Shown piece by piece: positions 31,489-43,861 of a stretch of DNA of 64,000 bases. The translations under genes and the position numbers were made by a program. Source of the DNA: Guadua angustifolia (taxonomy: Eukaryota > Streptophyta > Magnoliopsida > Poales > Poaceae); NCBI GenBank assembly GCA_036346375.1, contig CM070515.1, forward strand, positions 15,088,423 through 15,152,422, read 5' to 3'. Below the pieces are notes generated by a model. It saw only the letters and a program-made list of their open reading frames with translations. It was not told the DNA's origin and made no database searches. Numbering within the stretch: the first letter of the stretch is position 1; every line of letters begins with the position of its first letter.

Positions 31489-33961
31489 TAGGGATGGACA
31501 TTTTTAAACCGAAACCAAAAATTGAACCAATTTGAACCGATTTAACTGAATTTGTTGGTTTTTTTGGTTTTCAGTTAGGTTTTTATTTTGGTGTTGTTTG
31601 GTTTTCAGTTGCCGGTTCGGTTTTCGAATTTTGGAAACCGATTTGTCGGTGTTTCGTATACCGGCAAGTAAATTTATAAGTTAAGGGGCCGCGCGTTCCC
31701 TCTCCTTGAATGGTTAGACTCAGGAGCCCAAGATGTATCTTGGTTGGTGAACGCCCCTACTTCGATTAGTGTGGTGGTTCTCAGATACTTTGGGTGCAGA
31801 AGACTGCACGGTGTTTACAAGTGAGGGCTAAGGGCAGGCCTTGAGCGCCTCGTATGAGTGGGTGAGGTCGGAATGAGCTAGAGCTGATCGTTCGTAAGAG
31901 TTACACGCTCGTAAGAGCTTGTGAGTGCCTCTGGTTTGCTCGTATATGCTTGCCTCCTCTTCCCTAAGGGTCCTGCCTCCCTTTATATAGGTGGATGGGG
32001 CAGGTTACATGGGAGTTTGGAGAAAAAAGGATGGGGTGTCCTATGCCAGAGAGTCCTAGTCTTCGGTCCTGGTGACTGACAGGTTCCTGTTAATCCCATG
32101 CCTAGGTTGGTAGACACAGCGAGCGGCGTTCCGTCGGGAAGGCGCACACGCCTCTGTGCTGCTCGAGATGTTGACGCCAATTCTGCTGTGCTTTGGTGTC
32201 GCCTCGAGAGGGAGCGCGTCTCTCCACTGTGCATGATGGGGTGAAGGGTCTAGCGCTTGACTTTGGCGGCCTCCTGGCCACCTTAGGAAGGAGCCACCTG
32301 CCCCGGCATGGCCGTCGTGTCCGCGGGGCAAGTAACCGGCTTGAGGCCGACCGGCGATGATCTTTGACCCTGTGGCGGAGGTCGCTGGGTTGGAGCTCGT
32401 TGGGCGCCCGACCTGAGGCCAGGTCGGAGCCTGCGGGGCGCCCGACCCGAGGCCGGGTCGGATCGCCCCCTGGTGGGCTTGATCGGGGTCGAGGGTCCTT
32501 CGTGACCCAACGAGGCCTTAGGCCAGAGCTGGGCCTAAGACGGCCCATTTGGTGTTCCGGCCTGCTAGGGGTATCTCAGATATGAGTATTCGTCACGATT
32601 ATACCTAAATACCATTGGCCCACCTCCCACTCGACCAACAATTGGCAATCGGCACTTCGGCCCATTACATTAGCCCAAGCGGTGAGGTGATGTCTTCCCC
32701 AGAATTCCTGAACCCGAAGAGGTGAAGACCTAAACCTAATCCCCATTCCCCGATCGGATAGCCAAATCCTTCGATAGTCCGATCCCCAAATCCTCCTCCG
32801 TCCCGACGCCTCCATCCTAGCTCCCTCGGCGCCGTGGCAGCCGCCCTAACGCCTCCTCAGCTCCTCCAACGACCCTCGGCGCTGCCCCAAGGCTCTTGAT
32901 GTCGCCTCGGCTCCGCGGCCGTTGCACAGACACCTCCTCGGCATTGCCACGCCGCCCTTGGTGTCACACACCGCCCCTCAATTAATCCTTCATCCTTCCT
33001 TGGTGAGGACTGCCTTCTAATCTTGCTTTTTATAGCTAATCCAACACTAGTAAAGCACAATCTCAGATGTAGAAAAATAGGGGATTTAATAAAGTAGTGA
33101 TAGTGATCAGGAGAAATGCATCTTCTATGAGATCTAATCAGTTGTATTGTTGGTTCTTCTGTCATGCAAGGCATGTACTTTCTGTAATCTTGTCCTCCAA
33201 CTGTAGCATTTAAAGATAGAGATTTCCTTTAGCTTGGGCTGACTTTAGGCTGGGTTTTCTCAATTTTCTCTAGTTTACTTCCTTCTACCCATGTCAATTG
33301 TCAAACTTTACGCTAGTGGTGATCTATTGATTTTTGCTACTGCTGTCTGCTGAGGAGTTCTGCACTTCTACTACTATTGCTGCCTACTGGAGGGGATAGG
33401 AGTGGTGCCGCTATTGTGTCATATGCTGCTGATTGCAAGACTGGCGCCATGTTCATGTCTACGCAAGACAAAAGAACATTCGGGGCAAAATGAAGAGGTG
33501 GCCAAGTAATTGTGTCATCCGGCTAGCTCTTTGTTTCATTTTATTAAATACAATACAACAGGACTGTGACATCATATATTCCTACTTCTCTACATATGAT
33601 GCTTCAGTGCTGGTTGCTGCTCATTCAGTCATTCTGTGTTGTTGTGTGTTGGTTCTGCACTTCTGTTGTGTTGATTGTTGAACTTTAAAATGTGCTTACT
33701 TTGTTATGTTGTGTGCTGGAGCATGGTGGACAAATGGACAATATTTTGAGTTCTATAATGCCTGCTGTCATTGTTGGATATTATTCTGAGTCCTATAATG
33801 TCGTATGTCTGTTCATTGTTGCGTATACAAAATTCGGTTAATTGAAAAACCGAAACTAATTAATTCGGTTAATTCGATTTGATTTTTGGATTCGATTCGG
33901 TTTGTAGTTCCTAAAAATCAAATTTTTTTAAAAAAATCGAATAAATTGAATGCCCAGCATA
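31489..33961. mobile_element. hAT-like element 2 (2473 bp, interrupted by a solo LTR)
   Basis: A perfect 8-bp duplication TCTGCGCG flanks it (31481-31488 and 33962-33969). The left end is tagggatggacatttttaaa, and the right end in reverse is tatgctgggcattcaattta. The inverted repeat is imperfect but shares tgg(a/g)catt. Both ends have ccgaa/ttcgg-rich subterminal sequence. Without the nested LTR it is about 1516 bp. It contains a GC-rich, 5'-UTR-like segment (32720-32990) that may be captured host sequence. No transposase is seen. Confidence 0.7.
31644..32595. mobile_element. Solo LTR, Ty3/gypsy-like (952 bp), nested in hAT element 2
   Basis: Starts tgtcggtgtttcgtataccg and ends atatgagtattcgtca, with a perfect 5-bp duplication CGATT (31639-31643 and 32596-32600). 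A TATA-like tttatatagg lies at about 31983 on the + strand, suggesting + orientation. The GC-rich 3' half (gacccgaggccgggtcgg) resembles LTRs of Tat-type elements. The open frames it contains (31983-32585) are artefacts. Confidence 0.8.
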
Positions 33962-34264
33962 TCTGCGCGTACGTCCGTAGGATTCAAAGCTGCGGCAGTA
34001 CACTCCGGTGGTGCAGCTGCGAGGCAAGAAATGAAAGGTGCATGGAGGGTGTCGTAGGGTGACGAGCCAATCGGCCAAGTTGTTGGTGTTGCTCGTAGCC
34101 TTTGAGTATGTGGTTGCGTCTCTCTGACAAGATATCACCTGTGCCCAGCCACTTTAGCTTTTGTGTACTGTAGCCCAATGTGGACTATGAGATCTCGCCA
34201 TGTCATCTTTTCGTATTTCGAGCTGATTGGCCCTGGATTATATCTTCTTTTGACTCCATTATCC

Positions 34265-35606
34265 AAGGTTAAAAATTTTGCTGGAATTTCATAAAATCTC
34301 GCTGAGATCTCAGCTTTTGAATCTGGATGGTTTTCAAAATGTTGTTTGAATTGAAAAAAAAATTGAAATGCTAAAATAATCTCAGTAATTATGATGAGAC
34401 TCACTATTTTCGATCGGAATCTCATGTTTTTGGCCCATATTTTGAATTTTTATGACCGGATTTGGGTCAATTTGTTGGAAAACCGATTTTTTGAGACATT
34501 TTAAAAAATTACAAAAATACTTTCAGTTTTTTATAAAATTGTACAAACTTTTTCATGCTATAAAAAATTTATGGTACTATCTTAGGAAGTGTAGGATTAT
34601 AAAAAATATTCAAAATATTTTAACTTCATTTGTTATATTTAAAAAAAGAATGAGCATACTGAGGTAGTAACCATATCAGAATTTTATAAATTTTGTCGAG
34701 TTTGATCATGATCTAAAATTTTTAGGAGAGTTTAAGAATTTCCTCACAACCCTTGTCTAAAAGTTTTAAAAAATTTAAACCTATTTTGTTTGGTCAATCA
34801 AAAAATATAAACTATACAAGCATGCACTCTAAAATTCGAAAACTATGAAATAGCATTGTTATACTTTTTAGAGAATTTGTTAGGTTTGATCATGGTCTAA
34901 AAATTTTATGGTAACATTACGGATGCTTCAGAACTATTCACAAAAATTTTCAAATTTTGTTGTAGTTGTGAGTCAAACTCAAGACCTATTGTTTGAATGA
35001 TTTTAACTTTAGCAATAGGTTAGAACTGGTGTTGCTTAACAATATTAAGGAATTAATTCATTTATCTATATCATTCACACTTATTTTAGTACACACTCAA
35101 TCATTCACTACCTACACTTTACCTATTTGCTATCTGAATTTTTTAAAATTTCTTGTACTTCACCATCATCTAAAAATTCTATAGGAATATTAGTGATATG
35201 TCAGAACTATGCACAAAAAATTTCAAAATTTTCTAATATCGTTTGTTATATTTTTCATTCGGTTCAAATTTGCTAGTCAGCGTTTTATTAGGTCAATAGT
35301 AATGTTTGAATTTTTAAAAATTCCTCTGGCTTGATAATCATATGAAATTTTTATAGGAATATTACTGATATGTCAGAACTATGACGTCATTTGAATCAGT
35401 TTTCGTTCGGTACAATTTGGTCGAGATCTCGGCAAATATCGCCAAAACCGGCCAGAATCTTGGATTTCCCGGTGCAAAAAAAAATCGGATTTGAAACTTT
35501 GTTTTTGTGTTTCGTTCAGAATTTATTTGAAATTCTAAAATCTCGACGAAAATTTTCTTTCCAATCACCTCCAAGATATCGAACGAAAATGAGATTTTAA
35601 ATCTAG
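34265..35606. mobile_element. AT-rich Mutator-like non-autonomous element, copy 2
   Basis: Flanked by ccattatcc (34256-34264) and ccattatct (35607-35615), an 8-of-9 match. Left end aaggttaaaaattttgctgg; right end gagattttaaatctag. Interior blocks such as gaattttataaattttgtcg and gatcatgatctaaaattttt are shared in order with copy 1 at 18579. Non-coding. Confidence 0.65.
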
Positions 35607-35727
35607 CCATTATCTGATGCCTTTTAAGTTTTAGATAAGTAGTAGTCATAGCATCAAAGGATTCTCCTTGCTCATTATGTACAGGAGTTGGGAGTCGCGA
35701 ATGGCTTGCAACTTGCAATGCATCCAA

Positions 35728-37447
35728 TGTTAGTGTGAAATTATATGTTGAAAAATTGGTTTAATGATAAAATTGGTATTACAAAGTGGTAATGATCATG
35801 ACATATGTGGTGTTCGTGCATGTGTTGTTTCAGATGATTATTTGATATGTTTGTGATAGCATGATAATGGTTTTGCTTGATGCAATGCGCTCGTGTGAGT
35901 GGTTGCATGGATTGACTTTGAGTCAAGTCGTTGACTTGTGTTCGGATTCGTTTCTTGTTTATTCGTGTGCAGGTGTTGCTTGAGAGCGAACGTAGTCGAT
36001 GACGGGACCGGAACTAGGTTCATGGAGGAACTGAGATTGGGGACTAGGTTCAGGGAGAAATCGAGGTCTTGGTGGTCGAGAATGTCATGCGGGACGTTCG
36101 GACTAGAGAACACTGTACATGAAGACTGGTTAGTCACGTGAGTGCGGCAGGTGGACCGTACGCGTGTAAAGTTGAATTGGGCCAAGTGGAGTTGTATTCA
36201 AACTCTTTAGGATTGCTCATTATAAATAGGGGAGGTTCCTATTTATTGTGAGTCAAGATATTAGAATTTATATTCTTTTGTTTTGGAGTACTATAACCAG
36301 ATAAAAAAACTAAAGAAATCTTTTTTGCGGTAGGATTGTTTTCCGACGAGAGCTCCGTGGTGGATCACTTTTTCCTTGCGCCTGGAAGTTCGGCAGTTGA
36401 CCTCCTGGCGAGAACCTTAGATGGAGTGAGTTCCTGGCGGCCGTGCGGCGTGAAGAAAACAAATCAAGGGCGTGCAGCGCTAGTTCTGGTGGCTGGTATT
36501 CTGTTTCTGGTTTCCGTGACGTATGCATGTCGCAGCGACTAGGGATTGCCGTCAGAATTTTTCTAGTCGTTTGGTGACATCCTTGTGACTTGCGGCCATT
36601 GTGTTTTTCTTGTGGCCAGAGGCTCTTGCGACTAGTTAGTTCCCTGGTGGCCGTGCATGCATGCATGATACGACGACTAGAAGTTGGCCGTGTGTATGCA
36701 AGCAAAGAAGGAACGGCGGCTGGATCGTCTCGTGGGAAAAATAAAAAGGACCGAAGGTGCTCTCGACCGCCGGCGACCAGAAAAATTTGTGTCGCAAGAT
36801 CGGATTATTTGATGAGGCTCTGAGGCATCTTTTGGACACATCTCAGCAATAAAATCACGATTTGCAAGTCGATGTGTTGGTAATCTCGTTCTTTCGTTTT
36901 CACTCTTCGTTTGCATGATTGTTTTATTTTTAGATTGATTCATAATTTCACCATGATAATTTTGATTTGATCCATTCAAAATCTTTCTAGGGTATCAAGT
37001 GATTGATCTGAAAAGTTTGATTGATTAATTCCTTATAAATCCTGATTAATTTCGTAATTAGGGTTAGATCAATTTTCATCATTATTGATACAGTCAAATT
37101 GCGAAGGTAATATCTTTAGATCCGTAGATCCGATCAAGCTGATTCCTGTTGTGTTAATTTCGAAATTGAATCTAATTTCTACGGTTAAAATTTCACATCA
37201 ATCCAACGGTAGGATCTTCAAGAATTACTGTTTTAGTGGACATATATCTCTCTGTTTTTGTCGAATCCGAATCAGGCAATTTAAATCCGAATTGGGGTGT
37301 TTCAAAAATCATCAAAAAATTAATTTTAGCTTTCGCGCAATCATGCACTCTCCCTCTGATTGTTAGTTTAGTACATATCGATCCTACAGTTAGAAGGCCC
37401 GAGAAGGCCAGGGTATATCGTCGTGAGAAGGCCCGATAAGCTTCCAA
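35728..37447 (+). mobile_element. Copia-like LTR with partial leader, truncated
   Basis: Starts tgttagtgtgaaattatatg, has a clear TATAAATAGGGG at 36221 and, at 36990, gggtatcaagtgattgat, which resembles a tRNA-Met PBS. This would make 35728-36989 an LTR and 36990-37447 a 5' leader cut off before gag. The segment is flanked by an 18-bp perfect repeat (35716-35733 and 37445-37462), not a 5-bp one, so the right boundary is uncertain. Open frames at 36310-36979 are artefacts of the LTR. Confidence 0.4.
36221..36228 (+). promoter_or_regulatory. LTR TATA box
   Basis: TATAAATA in the context ttgctcattataaatagggg, typical of LTR promoters. Confidence 0.5.
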
Positions 37448-37598
37448 TGCATCCAATGTTAGATCACCGGCGTTGACTCGGGCATATGGTCGAGCTGATA
37501 CTTATGGGGTTGACAAATTTCATGCGTTGACAATTGACTCTCTTAAGCGGCCGGCTAGGCTCATTCGTAAGGCTTTGACTTTTCGTAACTTAGCCTCG

Positions 37599-37673
37599 TT
37601 GACAAGAAAGGATTACGCAAACTGTAGGGTTCCTCATTGACAAGAAAGGATTACGCAAACTGTAGGGTTTAGA
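37599..37673. repeat. 38-bp tandem duplication
   Basis: ttgacaagaaaggattacgc...actgtagggtt occurs at 37599 and 37637 with no difference over the shared part. Confidence 0.85.
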
Positions 37674-39783
37674 AGTCGGCAACCTAATAATGGCTTATAT
37701 GATCCAACGAAGAAAGCCACCAGACCAGGCGCATCTCATGGGAGTTGGGATGCAAACAGGGAAAAAAAACAACTCGGGCAGTGCTAACCAGACACGAGTG
37801 GGAACTGGGAAGAACGTGTGGAAAAGGGCAAAAAAATGGTGGCGATCACAGCTCAAGCTCAGTTTCCCTTCCCTTTATCTTTCACCGCCCTTGCATACCC
37901 TTTTTCCCCCACCTCTTCTCTCTTTTTTCTTCTTGAAAGCAATGCATTGGCCTTCTACAGAAAAAAAAAGAAAAAGAAAAAGAAAGATCAAGTTAAATCA
38001 CACTTTTGCTCTTACTGGCATGTAGTATCTAATGAATTTCTTTTTTTTTTAAGGTAACGAATTTCTTGTATTAAGCTAAAAAGAGTACATAACTACGATC
38101 ATACGTTTGGGCAGTTTTGTTACTTGCAGGTTGACTATTTAGTTTTAAAAAAATGAAGTGATTTTTCCTAGTTGTTGGATTAGGTCTGACATGTGCTAGA
38201 TTGACTGGTTCAAAGATGTGGCTTATAACTGAGAAAAATAAGTTATCTTTGCATGTAGCAACCCCTTACATACCTTGAAACACTCTATTGATCATTACTT
38301 TTCAAGCTACATATTAATATACATCTAAAAATATTATACCATAGATGTGCCTTTGATGAAAATTTACATGTACCATTGTTACATAGTGAGAAGATTATAA
38401 CTTTGTTATTTATTTGGGTCCTCAAGTAATTCGCGACTATACTATATTAATGAGCCCTACAACACATCATAATATATAGAATGAAACCCACCTTCATTCA
38501 AACAATTAAGTCACCGACCACTTCAGTTAAGATGATCAATAACTTTGCTTTACACCGATCGTCTCCGATCAGTGAAATAGTTACCCCGATCAGTGAACTA
38601 GTTGGAGACAAGCAGTTATCTCCGCACATGTCTCCATGCGGACAGTTATCTGATAAATATGCGTAACTACTTGAAAGTTAACTCTGAAAAAGGTACCCTT
38701 TAGCGGGAAGACACCTCTCGGTTACATAATGGTCCTATGGAAAACAACTACCGCTTCTTTATCCAGCATAAATAGAGAGCATTGGCAATCAGAACAGATA
38801 ATTATAATCATTCTATAATCTATATACTTTATGGAGCCGTTTGGCTAATAAAAAAGTAATCCTCATATATCATTTTCCTCAATATGTTTACTAGAAGTCC
38901 ACAATCACATTCTTATAAATTCAATTAAAGGACCCTAAGTGATAGATATCGACATAGAGTCGTTGATATATGCACACATTTCAATTCTGGAATGACACAC
39001 CAAGTGAGTGCCAACTCATATCCTGGATCCTTTTACTCGTACAAGAGGTAACTTATTTTTCTAGAAACAAAAATTTCTAGACAAATTTTATAGTGGATAA
39101 CATAGTAAATATTTGTAGTAAAAATTAAATCTAACCATCTATTCTTCAAAGGTATTTTAGACTTTTACTATCCATTCATCAAGGGTATTTTAGACTTTTT
39201 CTAATTCGTTCACAGTCTCGGATTCATCGAATACCTAGTGATCTTTAGAGACTTCTTATCCATTTATCTCGTTATTCATCAGGATCACAGGACGAGTTTT
39301 ACCATAAAAGACAAATAATACGATAGATTTTTTACCCTTTTACCGCTCTCTGAATTTTACTACCAATGTTACAGATGGTAGTATAACTAAAACTAAATTG
39401 ATTTCAACTATTAGATTCAAAAAAATAGACAGCTTATATTAATTTTAATCCACCGTAAAATAACTCAAATTTCTAGGATAATGCTTTTCTTAGGGGTGAA
39501 GGATAATGCTGGTAGATCATTAACTGTGACAGCCAACGAAAGATAAGCGAAGCTTCTCGCCGCGACAGCGCCGCCAAAACGGCACTTCGCCACAAATCCA
39601 AAGGCTAGACGGTAGCGGTGAATACGGGCAGAGATGCGTCCCTTTCGCCGCTGCTGCCGCCCTCCCTTTCACGGGACGGGGCAGGCGCCATCCTTTCCCC
39701 CCCACGGCCGCCCGATCCGCCCCACCTCGCGTGCCCGCCGCTGACGCAGACGTGCACCGCACCGCGCCCGGAGACGGACGACG
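37674..39783. other. Intergenic DNA, nothing firmly recognised
   Basis: A 111-codon frame at 37690-38025 is K/R/S-rich, has no known motif and spans A-runs, so I do not call it a gene. The rest is AT-rich up to about 39500, where GC content rises sharply. Confidence 0.4.
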
Positions 39784-39962
39784 GGACGGATCCCTTTCGT
39801 CGGGAAAAACGCAGAGTCCACACGGGGACGACACGCCTTGGGGTGATTTTCCACTCCCGCTCGTACACGCGAGGACGGATCCCTTTCGTCGGGAAAAACG
39901 CAGAGTCCACACGGGGACGACACGCCTTGGGGTGATTTTCCACTCCCCGCTCGTACACGCGA
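39784..39962. repeat. 89/90-bp GC-rich tandem duplication
   Basis: The block ggacggatccctttcgtcgg...ctcgtacacgcga is present at 39784-39872 and 39873-39962. The second copy has one extra c (ccactcccc); otherwise I see no change. It sits in a GC-rich patch (39500-40040) without a recognisable gene. Confidence 0.9.
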
Positions 39963-40040
39963 GTACAACGATACGGTTATGTGAGGAGCGTTTTTGGTCG
40001 CTCCAGGTACTCGCGCGTGCGTTAAGAAAGCATCCGTAAA

Positions 40041-41107
40041 GGTAGAGCTCATCCGAGTCGCATGGATACCTGTATGGCTATGTACGTTCACTGGAAATTA
40101 ATTTATTTATTTTTCTTAGAAGAAATCACGGGTAGTCTAGACCTGGTGCTAATTTCTAACGTGACTAATGTTTTTATTTGAAGGCCGTCTAGAACGCGGG
40201 CATTTTCCTAATTATTGTAGGAATTAACTGTTTCCAATTAAATCCATGTAAAAATCAAAGTGAAATTCCTTTGTTTAAAACGGAGCCTATCAGTAAGTTG
40301 CATTTTCATTTGACAAATTTAGAACCATTTACACACCCAGCGCTAATCCAGAGTAATAAACCCGTTACGGCACGATATTTTTCACGCCATTGGTGTTGGT
40401 TTCAAGCTATTGATTTCACGAATCAGGTACTCTCGTGTATGCACTTTCTCTGGTTAGCTTTCCCTGCGCTCCATATCTTTTCTTCAGCTCTCCCTATCGC
40501 TATGAAACAAAGATTTTGTGCCTTGTGAAATGGATGCAGCTGCTTTCACAATTGGCAGCCATCCCTCTATTCTCCCCACACTCTTCCATCAACTTTTTAT
40601 TTCTTTTTCCTCCCCTTGATAGCTAATACTATTATAAAGATTAAAAGAGTATTGGACGAATAGAGAAAATCAATGCCCCAAAATACGTAGGGTTTGGGGG
40701 GGTTCCCACTGCGCTCATAGGTTTCGAGATGAGAATTGAAATAGGCAATGCATTTCGGAGTAGATGAAGAGACAATGACCCTTCACATAAAAATAATTGG
40801 CCCAAGAACGCTGTATCCTCAGTTCACTGAACCTTCTTCAATGTTCCGTGAACTCACCTGCCGACCTTTTCCGACCCTGCTCGGCATCCCCCAAAGGAAA
40901 AGAAATGCACAAAATCTCAGCCTTTTCTTGTCAAGCCAGTTTTTGACCAAAGACTAATTTAACCATGTAAACTAATCGTTCGACTTAGCAAGAGTTAAAA
41001 ATAACTGAGGAAGAACCGAGTAAAGGCATTTCACCACTTCATGAAACCCGGATCATGTACTCCTGCAACAACTTGACCGCGAAGCAAGGAACAAAGCCAA
41101 TGCAGTA
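40041..41107. other. Intergenic DNA downstream of the bHLH gene
   Basis: No coding or element signal seen. It ends near a possible poly(A) signal of the bHLH gene (AATAAA on the - strand, 41108-41113). Confidence 0.4.
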
Positions 41108-41476
41108 TTTATTGGCGATGAGCAGGTCGATGTGAGCGATGGTGTTCAATGAGAGAGGCTACAGCCTACAGCTAGTAACAGTGCTAGTAAATTTCTACGG
41201 AAAATGCACTGGACATGGGCCTGCAGGGTATATATAGCAAAGTTACAACAAAACTATACACTTGTTTCTTCTCCCATCTCCCTCCCCCCCTCCTCCTCCC
41301 TTGGTCACTTGAATCCTTGATGATGCCACTGCTCCATTGCCCTTTGCTTATACTCTGTCTGGTACACAAACCTTTCAGCTGCCTACTCAAAGCTACCATT
41401 ACATCTCTCCTCTTCTCCCCCAAATAATCTTGCTTCTAAGGTCTCCAGGTCTTGTACAACGCGACGTCTAGAGCTT

Positions 41477-43270
41477 TCAACCAGAGTACTGCTGATGCTT
41501 GCTCGCTGAGCAGGTGCAATTAGTGCGGCTTTCGTTTAATACCTTCAAAGAACAGATAGATTGCAATGGTTACTGTCAAAGTAAGGTTTTGGATCGTGTA
41601 ATTCAGATAAGGCTAATAAAAGGCACCCTTCGCCCTCAGTCATAGGGCAAAGCGGCTTCTTGATTTAGACCTAACTGGCCAGGAATGGTTGACCCCTAAT
41701 TAAGCTACAGATAAGTGTTTAATTTTTTTCTTCCGGAAAAATTTATCGTATGCATACCTTAACCTGCTTCTGGAGATCCTTGATGTAGTCGACAGCCAAA
41801 TCCAACATGTCAGCAGTGTTTGTTTGCTGCAGGAAATGGAATTGCAGGTTGTGGACAAATTAATTTAGGAGTGGTCCTAGTATAGCAAATATGCTAGCCA
41901 TGAACTGTTTCTATTGCCAATTGAGGAGAAGTGAGTGGTACAGTGTGTGCAGTACCTTGTCCATGTTGGGGACGAGTTCTTGCAGCTTTCGGATTCGCTC
42001 GCTGATCTTTGTCCTCCTCACCTGGGCCACCACATCAGCCTCATGCTAAGCTTGATGGTCACAAAGAAACTAGCAACTGTGTGCAATAACAGCGTCAATT
42101 TACCCGCTCGGCGATGCTGCGGGGGTGTGTGGCGCATCCCCGCTTGGCCCGGATCTTGCATGGCACGGCGTCCTGAAATTGGAGGAACTTCTCGATGGCG
42201 GCCATCTCCGACGACGTTTTCGACAGGCTGAACTGGTGCGCCAGACCATTCTGCACACAAATCGTCCTCAATTCGGAGGAATGAAATGCTAATCAGATGA
42301 GATCGACGCGACGGCCGGAGACGCACCTGGGCAGGCTCCGACGAGTCCCGTGGGCGTTTCATCCCGGACAGGTTCTCCGACATCAGCGACGACTCTTCCC
42401 ACCCTGAGCTCATCGGATACCCGGGGATGTAACCCCGGCCGCCTCCGGCAGCATCAGGGCTGCTGCCTCCGAGCTCCTCGCTGCCCATCTCCGAAATCTG
42501 CGACATGAGCGAACCCTGCCGCGACGAAAAGCTGAGCTGGCCCTTGAGCCTGCCCCCTCCGCCTCCACCGCCGGAGGAGTCGGCGGCCGAGGAGTTGCTG
42601 CCGTTCCTGAAGCCCACCCCCATGCCCGCCCTTAGCATGCTCCCGTATCCTGAATTGATCAGCGTAGGGCACATCATTCAGTTCCGGAAATAGAAAAGTT
42701 TCCAACAAGCACTCGCCAAGAACTGTAATAACTGCCACGCAGCAATCAGGGAGGCAACTACTAGTACCAAAAGAAGGCCGAATTAAGGAAGTACAAACCG
42801 TTGTCCATGTTCAAATGATTGTGGAATCCGGCAGGGGAGCTGCTCTGCCGGATAAGGCTGCCGGCGCCGCCGACGGTGGCTGCGGCGGCGTCCATCCCGG
42901 TAGAGCTGACCGTGCGGTAAAGCCCCTCGACGGAGGCCATTTGCTGCTGTTGCTGCTGCTGGGAGTGGAACATCATCTGCTGCTGCTGCTGGGAGGCCAT
43001 GGCGGCGTCATCCGGGAAGTGGACCGCGGCGGCGGCAGGGGGAGGCGGCGCCGGCGGCTTGTCCCGGATCTGGGGGTCGGCCAAGAACCGAGAGAGGACG
43101 TTGTCGGCGCCGGCGTCGGGGCTGGTAGCGCGGGGGGCGGCCTGGAGGAAATCCTCGCAGACCTCGCCGAGCAGCGTGGTCGGCGCTGATCTGTACCTCA
43201 GCAGCCCGGGCGAAATCATCGGCGGCTGGACCGGCAGGTTCAGATCCTTGGACACCGGCGAGCCGTACAT
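41477..43270 (-). CDS. FBH-type bHLH transcription factor (bHLH122/130 group), six exons
   Basis: Exons on the - strand are 43270-42799, 42649-42327, 42250-42104, 42021-41956, 41826-41758 and 41542-41477. All introns are gt-ag and together they give 380 residues. The start MYGSPVSKDLNLPVQPP was chosen over an upstream in-frame Met (43319-43321) because monocot homologues begin this way. The N-terminal half has LLRYRSAPTTLLGEVCEDFL, the conserved RSAP box, and two glutamine tracts. Exon 3 has EMAAIEKFLQFQDAVPCKIR and RGCATHPRSIAER. Exons 3-5 make the bHLH: basic HPRSIAERVRRTKISER with the His-Glu-Arg pattern that contacts E-box DNA, helix 1, loop NMDKQTNTAD, and helix 2 MLDLAVDYIKDLQKQVK. The tail ends CTCSASKHQQYSG. 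It is a nuclear DNA-binding protein. Arabidopsis relatives (FBH1-4, bHLH122) activate CONSTANS or act in drought/ABA responses; the exact role here is not shown. Confidence 0.92.
42895..43000 (-). repeat. CAG/CTG-rich tracts encoding polyglutamine
   Basis: Two runs of glutamine codons, five and seven long, separated by MMFHS, lie in exon 1 of the bHLH gene. Such tracts vary in length and often sit in activation domains. Confidence 0.85.
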
Positions 43271-43696
43271 CACCTCCCCGAACTCTCTCCTTCCCCAATC
43301 CCCTCTCCTCCCAAACACCAATTCTCCCCAGAAACGGCTAAATCAAGAAACCCAAGCCCCACTACCTCCGCCTCCTAGCCATGACCGCAACAGCACACAA
43401 AGCCAGCTAATCAATCCACCAATTCAGCTACCCCAAGAACAAGAAAAGATCGGAGACTTTCCAGCTGACGAGCAGAAACACTTGATTAGTTTTTTCCGCT
43501 CGATCTCTCCAGCCTCCCAAGCTACTCCCTCTCTATCCACCTATCGCTTCTTTACGGCGAGGCAGGGAGAGGAAAAGAAGAAAGCAGCAAAACCAAAGAA
43601 GGAAGTTGGGTGGTCTTCTTCGGGGGTCTCTGCTTTTTGTGGGAGCCGTAGTTTAATTCACGACTTGGGGTCTGTGATTGTGTGTGCGTGGAGCAA

Positions 43697-43704
43697 TTTT
43701 TATA
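43697..43704 (-). promoter_or_regulatory. Candidate TATA box of the bHLH gene
   Basis: The - strand reads tatataaaaattgc; TATAAAAA is about 430 bp upstream of the ATG. A start near 43670 would give a long GA-rich leader, common for this family. Confidence 0.45.
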
Positions 43705-43861
43705 TGCGTGGGAGTGAGAGCTCTCGGGGTATGGTTACTGGGGAGGTGGAAATTACGAGACTGCCCTCGCCGCTGCGGTTTCCTCGGTTCTTCGGCGGAA
43801 GACGATACCGGGCCGGGGAGCGGTCGCTGCGCCGATGCTTTCGCTTGGCGTGACAGCCGGG

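Noticed and set aside
31983..32585. Frames of up to 148 codons on both strands
   Set aside because: Inside a solo LTR with clear ends; R/P-rich composition artefact.
37690..38025. 111-codon frame as a gene
   Set aside because: K/R-rich, spans A-runs, no motif and no splice or promoter support.
39520..40091. Antisense frames with a repeated SGKSPQGVSSPCGLCVFP motif
   Set aside because: The protein repeat only mirrors the 89-bp DNA duplication; no family recognised.
42018..42738. 219-codon - strand frame across bHLH exon 2 and flanking introns
   Set aside because: It reads through splice sites. The spliced model gives the known family sequence.
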